From Paludibacteraceae bacterium (lineage in GTDB: Bacteria; Bacteroidota; Bacteroidia; Bacteroidales; Paludibacteraceae): 64,000 bases of DNA. How positions within the stretch are numbered: the stretch's first letter is position 1; each line of letters begins with the position of its first letter. The stretch covers positions 43,400 through 107,399 of the forward strand of contig JAFSMP010000013.1 in NCBI GenBank assembly GCA_017447875.1, given 5' to 3'. The notes beneath the pieces are model-generated. The model was not told the origin of the DNA. It saw only the letters and a list, made by a program, of their open reading frames with translations, and made no database searches. The translations under genes and the position numbers were made by a program. This document shows, piece after piece, positions 8,213-20,300 of the stretch.

Positions 8213-8295
8213 TTTTTTGAATGACATACACAATAAGGATTATTCCGTTGTGAAAACATTCAGGGTGGGGCGTAAGCCTCGCCCTTTAATTTTGT
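8213..8295 (+). ncRNA. Candidate small RNA
   Basis: A good promoter ends at 8206 and a short GC hairpin (GGGCG-TAAGCCT-CGCCC, 8268-8284) followed by TTTAATTTT lies about 60 bases downstream. The only start-like frame is a ten-codon ORF at 8221 (MTYTIRIIPL). This layout fits a short untranslated transcript, but it could also be what remains of a lost gene. Confidence 0.3.
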
Positions 8296-8323
8296 CTATT
8301 ATCCCACATTATTCGGCGAAAAT

Positions 8324-8340
8324 AGCGCAAGCCTTGCGCT
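8324..8340. terminator. Hairpin between converging transcripts
   Basis: AGCGCAA-GCC-TTGCGCT forms a 7-bp stem with a 3-base loop. It lies 14 bp past the stop codon of the minus-strand gene at 8354-8791 and may end that transcript. Confidence 0.4.
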
Positions 8341-8353
8341 GCACTAACAAAAA

Positions 8354-8791
8354 TCAGAATTGGGGATTTTCTTTGCGGAGGACGGCACGGATGAAGTTGT
8401 CTATACGGGCATAGATGGTGTAGTTGCCGTCCTTGTCTTTGGGAGCGATCGGATCGGGTTTGCCTTTTAGTTGGGCATAGAAACGGGCTTTGAGAGAGTC
8501 CAAGAAGGCTTGTTTGGGTTCCGGAAGGGAAGTATGGTTTTTGAGGGCATCAGTGAATTCCTTAGCTAAATGGGAAGCGCCACCAAATGCATTTTGGTTT
8601 GCCAGTTCCTTTCCAATTGCAGGGTGTGCTTTAAAGTTACGAGGATTAGGTTTAAACACCTCCAGACGTCCGATTTTGGTGATATTACCATCGTAGTCAT
8701 GGAAGTGTTTTTTGCGGATAGTGAGCCCGTTTTTCGTGTTGAGCGAGCCTATGATTTCGTTCACTGAGGAGTCATGATGAATTTTAGCCAT
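8354..8791 (-). CDS. Hypothetical conserved-looking protein
   Basis: 145 residues, no signal peptide or membrane segment. It contains repeated basic and polar stretches and the phrase FKPNPRNFKAHPAIGKELANQNAFGGASHLAKEFTDALK. I do not recognise the family. It has its own promoter at 8941-8970 and a long leader of about 145 bases, so it is a real single-gene transcript. Codon use looks like its neighbours. Confidence 0.6.
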   Translation of the reverse strand: MAKIHHDSSVNEIIGSLNTKNGLTIRKKHFHDYDGNITKIGRLEVFKPNPRNFKAHPAIGKELANQNAFGGASHLAKEFTDALKNHTSLPEPKQAFLDSLKARFYAQLKGKPDPIAPKDKDGNYTIYARIDNFIRAVLRKENPQF

Positions 8792-8940
8792 ATTGATAGT
8801 CCTTAATACTTGTTATTTCGCACTTATCGCATACAAGTCGCATACTTACCGCGCACTTATCACGCACTATTTTTTGCATGCCAAATGCTTGGTATTATAT
8901 ACGCAGTATATAATACTAGCTTGTTGAATATTTTTCGATG
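8792..8940 (-). other. Long 5' leader of the 8354-8791 gene with repeated CGCACTTAT/CGCATAC words
   Basis: Between the promoter and the ATG lie several copies of related words (cgcacttat, cgcatacaa, cgcatactt, cgcgcactta, cgcacta) at about 8818-8870. The stretch could fold or bind a regulator. No known riboswitch is recognised. Confidence 0.35.
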
Positions 8941-8970
8941 CAAAGGTACTCTTTTTAAGTCAAAATTCAA
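8941..8970 (-). promoter_or_regulatory. Promoter of the 8354-8791 gene
   Basis: Minus strand TACCTTTG at 8941-8948. The -33 TTG comes from the tandem AATTTTGAATTTTG repeat at 8960-8991, with a 19 bp spacer. Confidence 0.6.
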
Positions 8971-8991
8971 AATTCGAAATTCAAAATTTTA
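8960..8991. repeat. Tandem word repeat (CAAAATT family)
   Basis: Four tandem, slightly variable copies of a 7-8 bp word (caaaatt, caaaatt, cgaaatt, caaaatt). The same word family occurs inside pdxB at 23166-23225. Confidence 0.8.
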
Positions 8992-9004
8992 ACAAAATGG
9001 ATAA

Positions 9005-11137
<2,133 letters not shown>

Positions 11138-11147
11138 ATATTGGCAT

Positions 11148-11227
11148 GTTTGATGGTTTGAAAGTTTGAAGGTTTGAGCTTGTTCAAACTACATCAAACG
11201 CGAAGCGTCAAACAACATCAAACAAAC
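11148..11227. repeat. Tandem word repeat (GTTTGAAG / CATCAAAC words)
   Basis: The gap between gyrB and the LOG gene is largely made of variants of GTTTGAAG followed by their complements (caaactacatcaaacgcgaagcgtcaaac in pieces). The two halves could pair as an imperfect hairpin. Confidence 0.7.
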
Positions 11228-11234
11228 GAAATTT

Positions 11235-11768
11235 ATGAGAATTGCGGTCTATTGTTCGGCGAAAGACGCGATACCGGAGGAGTACTTGCAGCTCGGTGAT
11301 GCGTTGGGTGCGTGGATAGGAGCACAAGGGCACACGCTTATTTACGGCGGTGCGACAGGTGGGCTGATGTCCCGTACGAGCAACGCCGCCAAAGCGGCCG
11401 GAGCGCATGTGATAGGAGTCATCCCTCCACGTATCAAAGCGGCAGGACGTTTGGCAACCAACTGCGATTACCTGATCGAGGTGAATAACATGTCGGAGCG
11501 CAAGCTACGCATGCGGGATGAAGCGGATGTGATCGTTTGCCTGCCGGGCAGCTACGGAACGCTGGATGAGATGATGGATGCTACCAGTAGTGCCATCGTA
11601 GGAGAACATAAGAAACCGACGTATGTAGTGAACTACAAGGGATTTTATGAACCGCTCAAACAGCAGATTCGGATCATGCAGGACTTGCATTTTATTCCTG
11701 CCCAGCAGAGCTATGAACCGGTCTTCGTCGATACATTAGACGAATTGTATGAAAGAGTGAAAGAATAA
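11235..11768 (+). CDS. LOG family nucleotide phosphoribohydrolase
   Basis: 177 residues of the LOG/TIGR00730 family, related to lysine-decarboxylase-fold proteins. These hydrolyse nucleoside 5'-monophosphates (cytokinin-type or AMP) to base and ribose phosphate. The phosphate loop YGGATGGLM and the motif PGSYGTLDEM are present; the usual PGGxGTxxE has a serine in place of one glycine. It opens an operon with two repeat proteins, kdsA, a nucleoside kinase, a SPOR protein and folE, with gaps of 13 to 32 bases. The substrate in this organism is unknown. Confidence 0.85.
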   Translation: MRIAVYCSAKDAIPEEYLQLGDALGAWIGAQGHTLIYGGATGGLMSRTSNAAKAAGAHVIGVIPPRIKAAGRLATNCDYLIEVNNMSERKLRMRDEADVIVCLPGSYGTLDEMMDATSSAIVGEHKKPTYVVNYKGFYEPLKQQIRIMQDLHFIPAQQSYEPVFVDTLDELYERVKE

Positions 11769-11781
11769 ATGAATTAAAGAT

Positions 11782-12441
11782 ATGAACTGTTTAAAAAAAT
11801 TATTTAGCAAATGGTTTTCCTGCGAGAAGAAGGAAAGTTGTACTTTGGACGATAAGGAGCGTGTAGCTCGTTACCGCGAAGTGGAAAACTCTGCTGAGCT
11901 CAAGGAGTATCTGGAGCTCGACAAGTTGATGATGAGTGAGGAATTCCGTCGGAAGAAATACAACTTGCAGAAAAAGGACTTCAAGATGACAGATACCTAT
12001 GCTGTCGCAAGTCGTTACAAAGAATTACTGCACAATGAGGAGTTGCAGCGGTTCCTGGAACTGGAGGAGAGTACGCGTCTGAAGAAATTCCTGGCATTCA
12101 AGGCTACGAAAGACTATGCGAAACTGAAGAACGAGAAAGCGGTCAGCCAATCGGAGGATCTTCAGCGTATGGCTAATTTCGAGCGTTCGGATGAGTACAA
12201 ACTGTATCTCAAATACCTCGATACCGAGCTGCCGAAAGAGTACAAGGCCTTGGTAGCCAAGATGGATACGCCGGAATACAAGAAGGACTATGCGTTCTGG
12301 AATAATCCGAATCGTTGGAAGACGACCGATGAGTACCAACAGGAGGTACGTTACAAACAATTGGCCAAGAGAGCGGATATCGTTTTCTATCTCAGTCAAG
12401 ACCCGAAAGAGATAGCACGCTTGGAAAAAGAGAATAAATAA
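11782..12441 (+). CDS. Charged helical-repeat protein A
   Basis: 219 residues, highly charged and predicted helical, with no signal peptide and no membrane segment. It is built of loosely repeated units of about 45-50 residues in which R-Y-x-x-L, F-L-x-L/F and E-Y-K-x-Y recur (RYREVENSAELKEYLEL, RYKELLHNEELQRFLEL, RYKQLAKRADIVFYL). The whole protein aligns with the first 190 residues of the next gene, so the two are tandem paralogues. I know no assigned function. Its place before a lectin-like paralogue and kdsA hints at envelope work, but nothing in the sequence proves this. Confidence 0.75.
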   Translation: MNCLKKLFSKWFSCEKKESCTLDDKERVARYREVENSAELKEYLELDKLMMSEEFRRKKYNLQKKDFKMTDTYAVASRYKELLHNEELQRFLELEESTRLKKFLAFKATKDYAKLKNEKAVSQSEDLQRMANFERSDEYKLYLKYLDTELPKEYKALVAKMDTPEYKKDYAFWNNPNRWKTTDEYQQEVRYKQLAKRADIVFYLSQDPKEIARLEKENK

Positions 12442-12470
12442 CATCATAAACCATCATAAATTTTCATTTT

Positions 12471-13790
12471 ATGAATCTATTCACTGCCAGACTAACCGGT
12501 AAAATGCTCTCGACGGATGCGTTCGAGAAAGAGATTGCGGACATGCAAGCGCGTGTCAAACGTTGGCGTGCCATTGAGAAATCGCCTGAGTTGGCGGAGT
12601 ACAATGAGCTGAAGAAGATCGTTGAGAGCCACGATTTTCAGGAGCGCAAGAACGAACTCGTTAACCGCAAGTACAAAGACACTCAAGAGGGACGTAAGAT
12701 GCTGGAATACGAGGCGTTGGCCAACTCTTCCAGTATTCGCAGTTACCGTCGTGCGCTCAATGACAAGGAGTTCCAGGACTTCCTCGTCTTCCGCGAGTCA
12801 GAGGATTTCCAAAAGATCAAGAGCTTTAAAGCGGTTCTCACCGATCCGCTGATTCGTAAGTACAACATGTTGTACTACTCGTCCAAATACAAGAACTATC
12901 TGAAGATGCTCAATTCGCCGGATTTGAAGCGTCTGGCTGACTTGGAGGAAGAAGTACACACGGAGGACTTCCAGAAACGTCATGCTGTTTGGGCAGACAC
13001 CAAGCGTTGGCAGCACTCCGATGATTACAAGACCTACGCACGTTACCAGGAGTTGGCGAACTCGGACGATATCAAGTTCTTCTTCGAGTCCCGTCAGGAG
13101 AAGATCGACTGGGCAGAACTGTTCCGTCCGGCTTTTGACGATGACATGAGTTCGAATAAGAACTGGAAACCCGGCTACGGCTATGCGAATCCGGTGATGA
13201 AAGACGGTCACTCGCGTACCTCGGAGTTGCAGGCATACAACAACGGTAAGAACACTTTCTTCGCCGAAGGACGTATGGATCTGGAGACCCGTAACGAGAG
13301 CAAGAAAGCGATCGCTTGGGACGAGAAGAAAGGTTTCACGGATCATGTATTCGAGTACACTTCGGATGTGATGAACACCAAGGATGCGTTCATGCAAGAG
13401 GAAGGTCTGTTCATGGCGAAAGTGCGCAGCCAGGGAGCAGGACACCATTTCTTCGGTCTCTCGAACGGTAAACCCGGTAACCCGATGGTGGCGCTGTATC
13501 ACTTCAACGGCAGCCGTCCTCAGATGGGTCTGATCAACGGTGACCGTACGCAGATGGCGGACCTGACCGGTTTGCTGCCGGCTAACTATTTCTACTTCAT
13601 CTATTCTTTCCGTTGGACGAAGCACGAGTTGATCTGGTACGTCAATAATCTGGAATTGCTCCGTTTGCCGAACCGTCTGCCGAAAGAGGCGATGTTCATG
13701 CTTGCGCAGTCCTTCCTGCCGGCCACCGAGAAAGGCGGCGAAGGTAAGCTGAAAGTGCGTTGGGCGCGTGTGTACCGCTCGGTAGAGTAA
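12471..13790 (+). CDS. Helical-repeat protein B with C-terminal concanavalin/GH16-like domain
   Basis: 439 residues. Residues 10-205 match protein A unit by unit (RWRAIEKSPELAEYNEL, EYEALANSSSIRSYRRAL, RYQELANSDDIKFFF; both end the third unit with W-x-x-x-x-R-W). Residues 215-439 look like a beta-sandwich of the concanavalin/GH16 type: KDGHSRTSELQAYNNGKNTFFAEGRMDLETR, then HELIWYVNNLELLRL and the ending KVRWARVYRSVE. The GH16 catalytic E-x-D-x-x-E is not evident, so binding rather than cleavage is likelier. No signal peptide is seen, which is odd for a glycan-binding fold. Confidence 0.7.
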   Translation: MNLFTARLTGKMLSTDAFEKEIADMQARVKRWRAIEKSPELAEYNELKKIVESHDFQERKNELVNRKYKDTQEGRKMLEYEALANSSSIRSYRRALNDKEFQDFLVFRESEDFQKIKSFKAVLTDPLIRKYNMLYYSSKYKNYLKMLNSPDLKRLADLEEEVHTEDFQKRHAVWADTKRWQHSDDYKTYARYQELANSDDIKFFFESRQEKIDWAELFRPAFDDDMSSNKNWKPGYGYANPVMKDGHSRTSELQAYNNGKNTFFAEGRMDLETRNESKKAIAWDEKKGFTDHVFEYTSDVMNTKDAFMQEEGLFMAKVRSQGAGHHFFGLSNGKPGNPMVALYHFNGSRPQMGLINGDRTQMADLTGLLPANYFYFIYSFRWTKHELIWYVNNLELLRLPNRLPKEAMFMLAQSFLPATEKGGEGKLKVRWARVYRSVE

Positions 13791-13820
13791 ATAGTAAATG
13801 ACTGAATCGTACATGGATTT

Positions 13821-14603
13821 ATGTTCCTGATAGCCGGGCCATGCGCCATTGAGAGTAGAGACTGCGTGATGCAGACGGCAGAGACGCTCAACCGCCTCTG
13901 TTATGACTTGGGTGTCACGCTGTATTTCAAGTCCTCGTTTGATAAAGCGAACCGTACGTCCGCTTCGGCACGCGGTATCGGTATGGACGAGGGGCTGCGT
14001 ATCCTGCAAGAGGTGAAGACGCAGTTCGGCCTGCCTATCGTGACGGATGTGCATGAGAGTCATCAGTGTGCCCCGGTGGCAGAAGTAGCGGACGTGCTGC
14101 AGATTCCGGCTTTCCTGAGTCGGCAGACAGACCTGCTGCAAGCTGCGGCAGTGACCGGACGGACGGTGAACGTGAAGAAAGGACAGTTCATGGCTCCGTG
14201 GGACATGGGAGGTGCTATCTCCAAGATCGAACAGGTAGCACCGAACGCCGCCAAGGACGGACGTGTATGGTTGACCGAAAGAGGGTCTTCGTTCGGCTAC
14301 GGACGTCTGGTGGTGGACATGACCTCACTGGTGGAGATGCGTCGTTTCGGATGTCCGGTTATCTTCGATGCCACGCACTCGGTGCAACAACCTTCATCCC
14401 AAGCCGGTATCACGGGTGGAAACAGAGAGATGGTACCTTACCTGATGCGCGCCGCACTGGCAGTCGGCGTGGACGGGTTATTCATCGAGACACACCCCAA
14501 CCCCGAGCAAGCGATCTCGGATGCCGCGAACCAAGTGCGGCTCAATGACATGAAAAAACTACTGGATCAGGCTTTGGAGATAAACAAACTGATAAACCCA
14601 TAA
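13821..14603 (+). CDS. kdsA: 3-deoxy-8-phosphooctulonate synthase
   Basis: KdsA condenses PEP with arabinose 5-phosphate to give KDO 8-phosphate for lipopolysaccharide. The 260 residues contain [23 protein letters not shown], the PIVTDVHE strand, [18 protein letters not shown] and the [12 protein letters not shown] end segment. The start at 13821 is forced by an in-frame TGA at 13803; it removes only the few residues that usually precede the first strand. A short repeat (agtaaatagtaaatg) fills the 30 bp gap to the gene before it. It lies in the LOG-to-folE operon. Confidence 0.93.
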   Translation: MFLIAGPCAIESRDCVMQTAETLNRLCYDLGVTLYFKSSFDKANRTSASARGIGMDEGLRILQEVKTQFGLPIVTDVHESHQCAPVAEVADVLQIPAFLSRQTDLLQAAAVTGRTVNVKKGQFMAPWDMGGAISKIEQVAPNAAKDGRVWLTERGSSFGYGRLVVDMTSLVEMRRFGCPVIFDATHSVQQPSSQAGITGGNREMVPYLMRAALAVGVDGLFIETHPNPEQAISDAANQVRLNDMKKLLDQALEINKLINP

Positions 14604-14616
14604 ACTGTTAGCCCAT

Positions 14617-16311
14617 ATGGAAGCGACCATCACCGTTTATTGCAAAAACACCCACTCTTATCATGAGGTGCCTCGCGGTATATCCTTGATCGAGTTGAAG
14701 GACCGGCTGAATATCCAGTTGCCTTACCCGATCATTGCCGCACATGTGAACTACAAGGTAGAGAACCTGGATTTTCTGCTGTATAAACCGAAAGATGTGG
14801 AGTTTTTGGATGCCAGTTCGCCGAGCGGCATGCGTGTCTATGTGCGTACCCTCAGTATGGTTCTGGCATGCGCGGTGAATGAGTTATATCCCCGTATGGA
14901 CCTGCGTGTGGAGCACCCGATCAGCAAGGGTTATTACTGCACGCTTCAATGGCACCGTGACAAAGACAAAGAGCCGGAGAACACGTCGGAGCCGCCGGTA
15001 GTGACGACCGAGATGATCGATGCAATCAAGAAACGCATGCAGCAGATCATCGCTGAAGACCGTCCTATCTACGAGGAGGAGAAGCAGACCAAAGAGGTGA
15101 TACAGATGTTCGCCGCGCGGTATAACAACGAGAGTTCGATCTTCGAGACACTCGGTAACCCCTACTGCCGCTATTTCCGTATGGGCGATTTCATCGACTA
15201 TTATTCGAATGTGCTACTGCCGAGTTCCGGCTACATCACGCTCTTCGATATCGAGCCGTTCAAGGACGGTATGTTAGTGCGCATCCCGAACCGGTCGAAT
15301 CCCCTTATTCTCGAAGACTCCATCCAGCAGGAGAAGATGTTCTCCATCTTCCAGGAATACAATCGGTGGAACAAGTTGCTGCTGATCAATAATGTAAGCG
15401 ATTTCAACGTAGCTTGCAAGGACAAGAAGTCGTTTGAGATGATCAAGTTGGCGGAGGCGCTGCACGAGAAGAAGATCGCGCAGACGGCCGATGCGATTGC
15501 TGCCAAACGGCCGAAGATCGTGTTCATCAGCGGACCGAGTTCCAGCGGTAAGACTACGTTCTCCAAGCGTTTGCAGATCCAGTTACTGGTGGACGGTATC
15601 AAGCCGGAAGTACTGAGTATGGATGACTATTTCGTCAACCGTGTCGATACGCCGAAGGACGAGACCGGAGCATATGATTTTGAGACGGTGAATGCCGTCG
15701 ATCTGCCTTTCTTCCGCCAGCAGATGCATGACCTGTTGGACGGCAAAGAGGTGGATATGCCGACCTATGACTTCACCATCGGTGAGCGTGTGTTCAAAGG
15801 GCGTAAACTGAAATTGCAGAAAGACTCCGTGCTGGTGATCGAAGGACTGCATGCGCTCAATCCGTGTATCCTGCCGGATGTGGATAAAGACCTGACCTTC
15901 AAGATCTTCGTATCGGCACTCACGACCATCAATATCGATAATCACAACTGGATACCGACGACCGATATCCGTCTGTTGCGTCGTATCGTGCGTGATTATA
16001 AGTACCGCGGATTCTCGGCACGCGAGACGATCGCCCGTTGTCCGTCGGTGGTACGCGGTGAGCAGAAATGGGTGTATCCGTTCCAGGAGGAGGCAGATGT
16101 GATGTTCAACTCGGCGTTGATCTTCGAGTTCGCCGTGCTCAAACGTCATGCGGAGCCGATATTACAGGAAGTACCGAAGTTCTGCGAGGAATATACGGAG
16201 GCACACCGCTTGCTGAAGTTCTTGCAGTATTTCGTTCCGATACCCGAGCGTGAGATACCGCCTACATCGTTCTTGCGTGAGTTCGTCGGAGGTAGTTCGT
16301 TCAGATATTAA
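14617..16311 (+). CDS. Nucleoside (uridine) kinase with TGS-like N-terminus
   Basis: 564 residues. Residues 1-60 resemble a TGS domain and residues 60-290 the threonyl-tRNA-synthetase-like second domain that precede the kinase in Bacteroidetes nucleoside kinases. The P-loop GPSSSGKT starts at residue 306, followed by MDDYFVNR and the uridine-kinase-type YDFETVNAVDLPFF and VIEGLHALNP motifs. It probably phosphorylates uridine or a related nucleoside. It follows kdsA by 13 bases and precedes the SPOR gene by 32 bases that contain the repeat gtcgaaag. Confidence 0.88.
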   Translation: MEATITVYCKNTHSYHEVPRGISLIELKDRLNIQLPYPIIAAHVNYKVENLDFLLYKPKDVEFLDASSPSGMRVYVRTLSMVLACAVNELYPRMDLRVEHPISKGYYCTLQWHRDKDKEPENTSEPPVVTTEMIDAIKKRMQQIIAEDRPIYEEEKQTKEVIQMFAARYNNESSIFETLGNPYCRYFRMGDFIDYYSNVLLPSSGYITLFDIEPFKDGMLVRIPNRSNPLILEDSIQQEKMFSIFQEYNRWNKLLLINNVSDFNVACKDKKSFEMIKLAEALHEKKIAQTADAIAAKRPKIVFISGPSSSGKTTFSKRLQIQLLVDGIKPEVLSMDDYFVNRVDTPKDETGAYDFETVNAVDLPFFRQQMHDLLDGKEVDMPTYDFTIGERVFKGRKLKLQKDSVLVIEGLHALNPCILPDVDKDLTFKIFVSALTTINIDNHNWIPTTDIRLLRRIVRDYKYRGFSARETIARCPSVVRGEQKWVYPFQEEADVMFNSALIFEFAVLKRHAEPILQEVPKFCEEYTEAHRLLKFLQYFVPIPEREIPPTSFLREFVGGSSFRY

Positions 16312-16343
16312 GTCGAAAGAAAAAAGTCGAAAGAGAAAAGCAG

Positions 16344-16802
16344 ATGAAGAGATATTTTGGGATAATCATTTTCGCTGTGCTGGTATCCTTGCAGATGCGG
16401 GCAGATGATTCTATTGTGGTAAGTTCCATCCCCCGTCCGAACTTATTGGAAGAGATGACGGGTGTAGAGGTGATACAGGACTCAACCGTGGCGCAGTTGT
16501 TGGACGGTGCGATGAACGGAGCCCGTGAGTGGGTTGAGATAGACGGCTATCGTGTGCAGGTCTATTCGTCGAATCAGCAGCAGTCCGCCAAAGCGGAGGC
16601 CTTGGATCTGGAAGAACAGTTGAAGCAGAAAATTAACCAGACGATCTACGTGCAGTATATACCGCCGTTCTGGAAAGTGCGTATCGGTGATTTTCGCACG
16701 TACGATGAGGCCAAAGAGTACAAAAAAGCGTTCGTGCAGATCTTTCCGGACATGACCGGAGATACCTATATCGTGCGTGATAAAATCAAAGTACTGCAAT
16801 GA
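16344..16802 (+). CDS. SPOR domain-containing exported protein
   Basis: 152 residues with a signal peptide ([20 protein letters not shown]). Residues 70-145 form a SPOR fold: [11 protein letters not shown], then [21 protein letters not shown] and the last strand [15 protein letters not shown] domains bind denuded peptidoglycan, usually at division sites. The stop overlaps the folE start by four bases (ATGA), so the two are translationally coupled. Confidence 0.85.
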   Translation: MKRYFGIIIFAVLVSLQMRADDSIVVSSIPRPNLLEEMTGVEVIQDSTVAQLLDGAMNGAREWVEIDGYRVQVYSSNQQQSAKAEALDLEEQLKQKINQTIYVQYIPPFWKVRIGDFRTYDEAKEYKKAFVQIFPDMTGDTYIVRDKIKVLQ

Positions 16803-17383
16803 ATCTACAGGATTTTCATGAGAACCCGGAAGTAACGGATGCCATCGCGGCTACCGTCAAAGAGGCGCTGCAGCAGATCGGTGAAGATCCGCAGCGAGAG
16901 GGCTTGCTCAAGACCCCGCATCGGGTGGGTAAGGCACTGCAGTTCCTTACCAAGGGGTATAAAGAAGACCCCGAGGCGATCTTACGTTCGGCGCTTTTTG
17001 AAGAAGACTACCGCCAGATGGTGGTCGTGAAAGATATCGATTTCTATTCGTTATGCGAGCACCATATGTTACCGTTCTTCGGTAAGGTGCATATCGCTTA
17101 TATCCCTAACGGTTGTATCACGGGTCTGAGTAAGATCGCGCGGGTGGTGGATGTGTTTGCCCGCCGGTTACAGGTGCAAGAGCGCCTAACGACGCAGATC
17201 AAGGACTGTATCCAGAACACGCTCAACCCGCTGGGTGTCATGGTGGTCATCGAAGCGGAGCACTTATGCATGCAGATGCGCGGTGTTCAGAAACAGCACG
17301 CGATGACTGTAACCTCCGATTTCACCGGAGTTTTTAACCAAGCCAAGACCCGCGAAGAGTTCATGAAACTGATCAAGGACTAA
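16799..17383 (+). CDS. folE: GTP cyclohydrolase I
   Basis: FolE converts GTP to 7,8-dihydroneopterin triphosphate, the first step to tetrahydrofolate. In its 194 residues the zinc ligands sit in [13 protein letters not shown] and [11 protein letters not shown], and the GTP-binding segment is [25 protein letters not shown]. Length and motifs are normal. It is the last gene of the plus-strand operon; its stop overlaps that of the converging PorZ-like gene by four bases. Confidence 0.95.
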   Translation: MNLQDFHENPEVTDAIAATVKEALQQIGEDPQREGLLKTPHRVGKALQFLTKGYKEDPEAILRSALFEEDYRQMVVVKDIDFYSLCEHHMLPFFGKVHIAYIPNGCITGLSKIARVVDVFARRLQVQERLTTQIKDCIQNTLNPLGVMVVIEAEHLCMQMRGVQKQHAMTVTSDFTGVFNQAKTREEFMKLIKD

Positions 17384-20300
17384 CGGATGATCATGATCTT
17401 GACGGCCTTGTGTCCCCCCTTGGTGTTACACAAGGCGGTATAGATACCGGCTGTTGCCAGACGCCCGTCTGCCCGTTTGCAGTCCCATACGGCGGTGCCA
17501 CCGTGTGAGCGAGTCTTGCAAACCAGGTTACCTCCCGCATCAATAATATTCACTTCGGAGTTATCCATCAGTCCGGTGATGGAAACCGATCCTCCGTATT
17601 CCGGTCTTACCGGATTAGGGAAGGCATAGGCATCATCCATATTTTCACGCGGTTCGCTTGCATCGCTTAGGTAGGAAGCGATGCCGTAGTCTGTGCCGGC
17701 GAAGACCTCTCCCGTCTGCGGAATAATAGCCAGAGAGAGGATGTTATTAGACGGGATCATAGAGTTATTCTCGGTGAAGTGTGCCACGGTGATCGTGTCG
17801 TCTTCTATGAGGAACAAACCAGAACCGGCTGTGCCGATCCACATGCGGTTGCCTCCGTCGCAAGCCATGCAGTTGATCTGCTCGTTTCCTAACAGGTAGT
17901 CGCCTAATCCTGTTCCGTCATTGCGAGGAATGATGATACGATAGCACGTGTTGGACGTAAACAAATCGGTGGTCTCGGGAATGATGATAATACCGCTTTC
18001 CGTTCCTAACCACATACGACCGTTTTGATCTTGCTCCATGCAGTAAAGAAACGAAGGACGGACTATGTTTCCGTTCTGATCGACGAACTCTGAACGCTTG
18101 ATACAGCGGTCATCCGTACTATTGGTCGGTGTCCCACCGTCATCCATCATAAAGACACCTGTCGTCTTACGTTGGTCAAGGAACCATTTGAAGTGACTAT
18201 CCCGGTTATCCGTCCGAAGAGCGGCAGGGGTCTCGAGAACCACCTTAGAGCCGTTGCTTCGCAGTTGTAAACCGTACCATTGATGGTTCGGGGTCATCAC
18301 GTGTATCGGTTGACCTATTGAGGTGGCATTCATTACCCATAAGTTACCCTCTTCATCCATCATCGTGCCGTCCGTACGCGTATATTCATAGAAATAAGTG
18401 TGATAATAACCTCCGTCATCCACCAGTTTGATCGTACTGCCATTCACTCCGTGACCATATCGTGTCACTGCACCGTGATTATACTCGAACAGACCATCGC
18501 AGTAGGTGGCAATGTAGTAGTGGTCCGGGTCATTGGGATCCACGGCTATACTTACCGGATCGGTCGCATACAAGCGCATTCCGTACTCATTGACAGCCAT
18601 ATCTTCTTTGGAAAGCGTCGTCCAACTATGACCGTCGTAGATACTCATTCGCGGTTCACGGAAGAACTGCACCGCCCACCGTCCACCGATCGTGGTATAG
18701 ATTCTTCCATGCGCAGAATGAAGGAAATAACCGGTATTGCTATTCGGTCCATCCGGTACGAACACCGCATCTCCGGAGGATTGCAGACGAACAATACCTT
18801 TATTCGTAGCTGCTACCCAGTACTCACCGCGGGTATAGGCTCCGTCCCGGGTGATGTAACTGTTGGTGATACCGGTCAGTTGGTCATCTTCCTCCAATTG
18901 ATAGACTCCGAGTCCGGTCAGGTCCACCAGTAACTTATTATCTGAGGAATGGATCCAATTCACCGGTTGTTTCACAGCCAACTTCCATCCGCTGTTCGTC
19001 AGGCGATAGAGCGAGTCGTGCTGCAAGGTGTAGAGGGTATTGTTGTATACCACCGCATCTTGCAACTCACGCAGGGTATAGGGTGAACGATGCCAATAGG
19101 TATAATCCAGCAGGTTATCCCGCAGTGCACCGCTATATAGAATAGAGTCGGAGAAAGCATAAAGTGTATCGCCATGCTCTACTACACGCAGGATCTCTGC
19201 ATCCACGCTGATCCACTCTCCTTTGCTATTCTTGATATGACACGAATCGACGTAATAGGTTCCGACCACTTCGGCCTTGCTCGGGTTGACGGCCAATATA
19301 CCGAAGGTCATTGCCATATAGACATATTTGGAACCGGCATAGATGCTGTTGATTGTCGGATTGATGGCTCCGGCTTTCATGTACAGGTCCGGCAACTGTT
19401 TTACATAGTCGTTTTTATCCACCAGGTCTATGCGACCATCCACATAGCCGATTACCATGTTTCCTGATGCCGGATGATAAGCCATAGAAGTCACAAAACT
19501 TCCGTTCAAACCGGTGGTTTTATTCATATAACCGATATGATCATCTGCACGATCTACATAACAAAGCGATCCGCTGGAACAAGCATAGATACGCTCCGGC
19601 GTAGCTACTAACGCATCCGGATCGGTGTAAGAGAGATGTAATTTCCATTGCATGATAGAACCTAAGTCCCGTCCTTCCTCATCCACCGTGCGTAACGAAC
19701 CCGAAGGATCGGCATGCGGCCGAAACTCCGCCAGACCGTTACCGGTACCGATATAGATGGTTTCTACACCATCGGTCACCAGATCCAGTACGTCATTCGA
19801 TCCCATAGATGAGTTGTCCGGTGTGTATTGGGCAATGATCTGTGTACCGGCCGGGTTGAGTACATACGCACCGTTCGTATTGGTGCCTACCCATATGTTA
19901 CCGTCCATGTCTTCGCACAAAGCGGAAATCTGTAATTCTTCTAATGGATTTTCTCCGTTTTCATCGACTATTTGCGGACGAATACATTGGTTAGATTGGA
20001 AATAGTCGGTGGTCGGTTCGATGATGATCAGGCCTTGTTCGGTGCCTACCCACAGCCTTCCGTCCGAAGTCTGCATGATGGTATAGATAAATGTAGGAGA
20101 GAATATGCGACCATCCTGTGTTTCCCAGGTGTTATGATCCACCATCCGGTCATCGGAGGCGTCGAAAGGTGTACCGTTGTCATCCAAGAGGTATAAAGTT
20201 GTAGGTTTCCGTGACGATGCAATCCATTTATAATTCGAATGGCGGTTATCAAAAATTAATCCTCCGGGAGTGTCTAAATCTTTACTCTCGGATGAGACCA

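Noticed and set aside
12798-14141. A 447-codon open frame on the minus strand across protein B and kdsA
   Set aside because: It spans two real genes on the other strand and has no homology that I can see.
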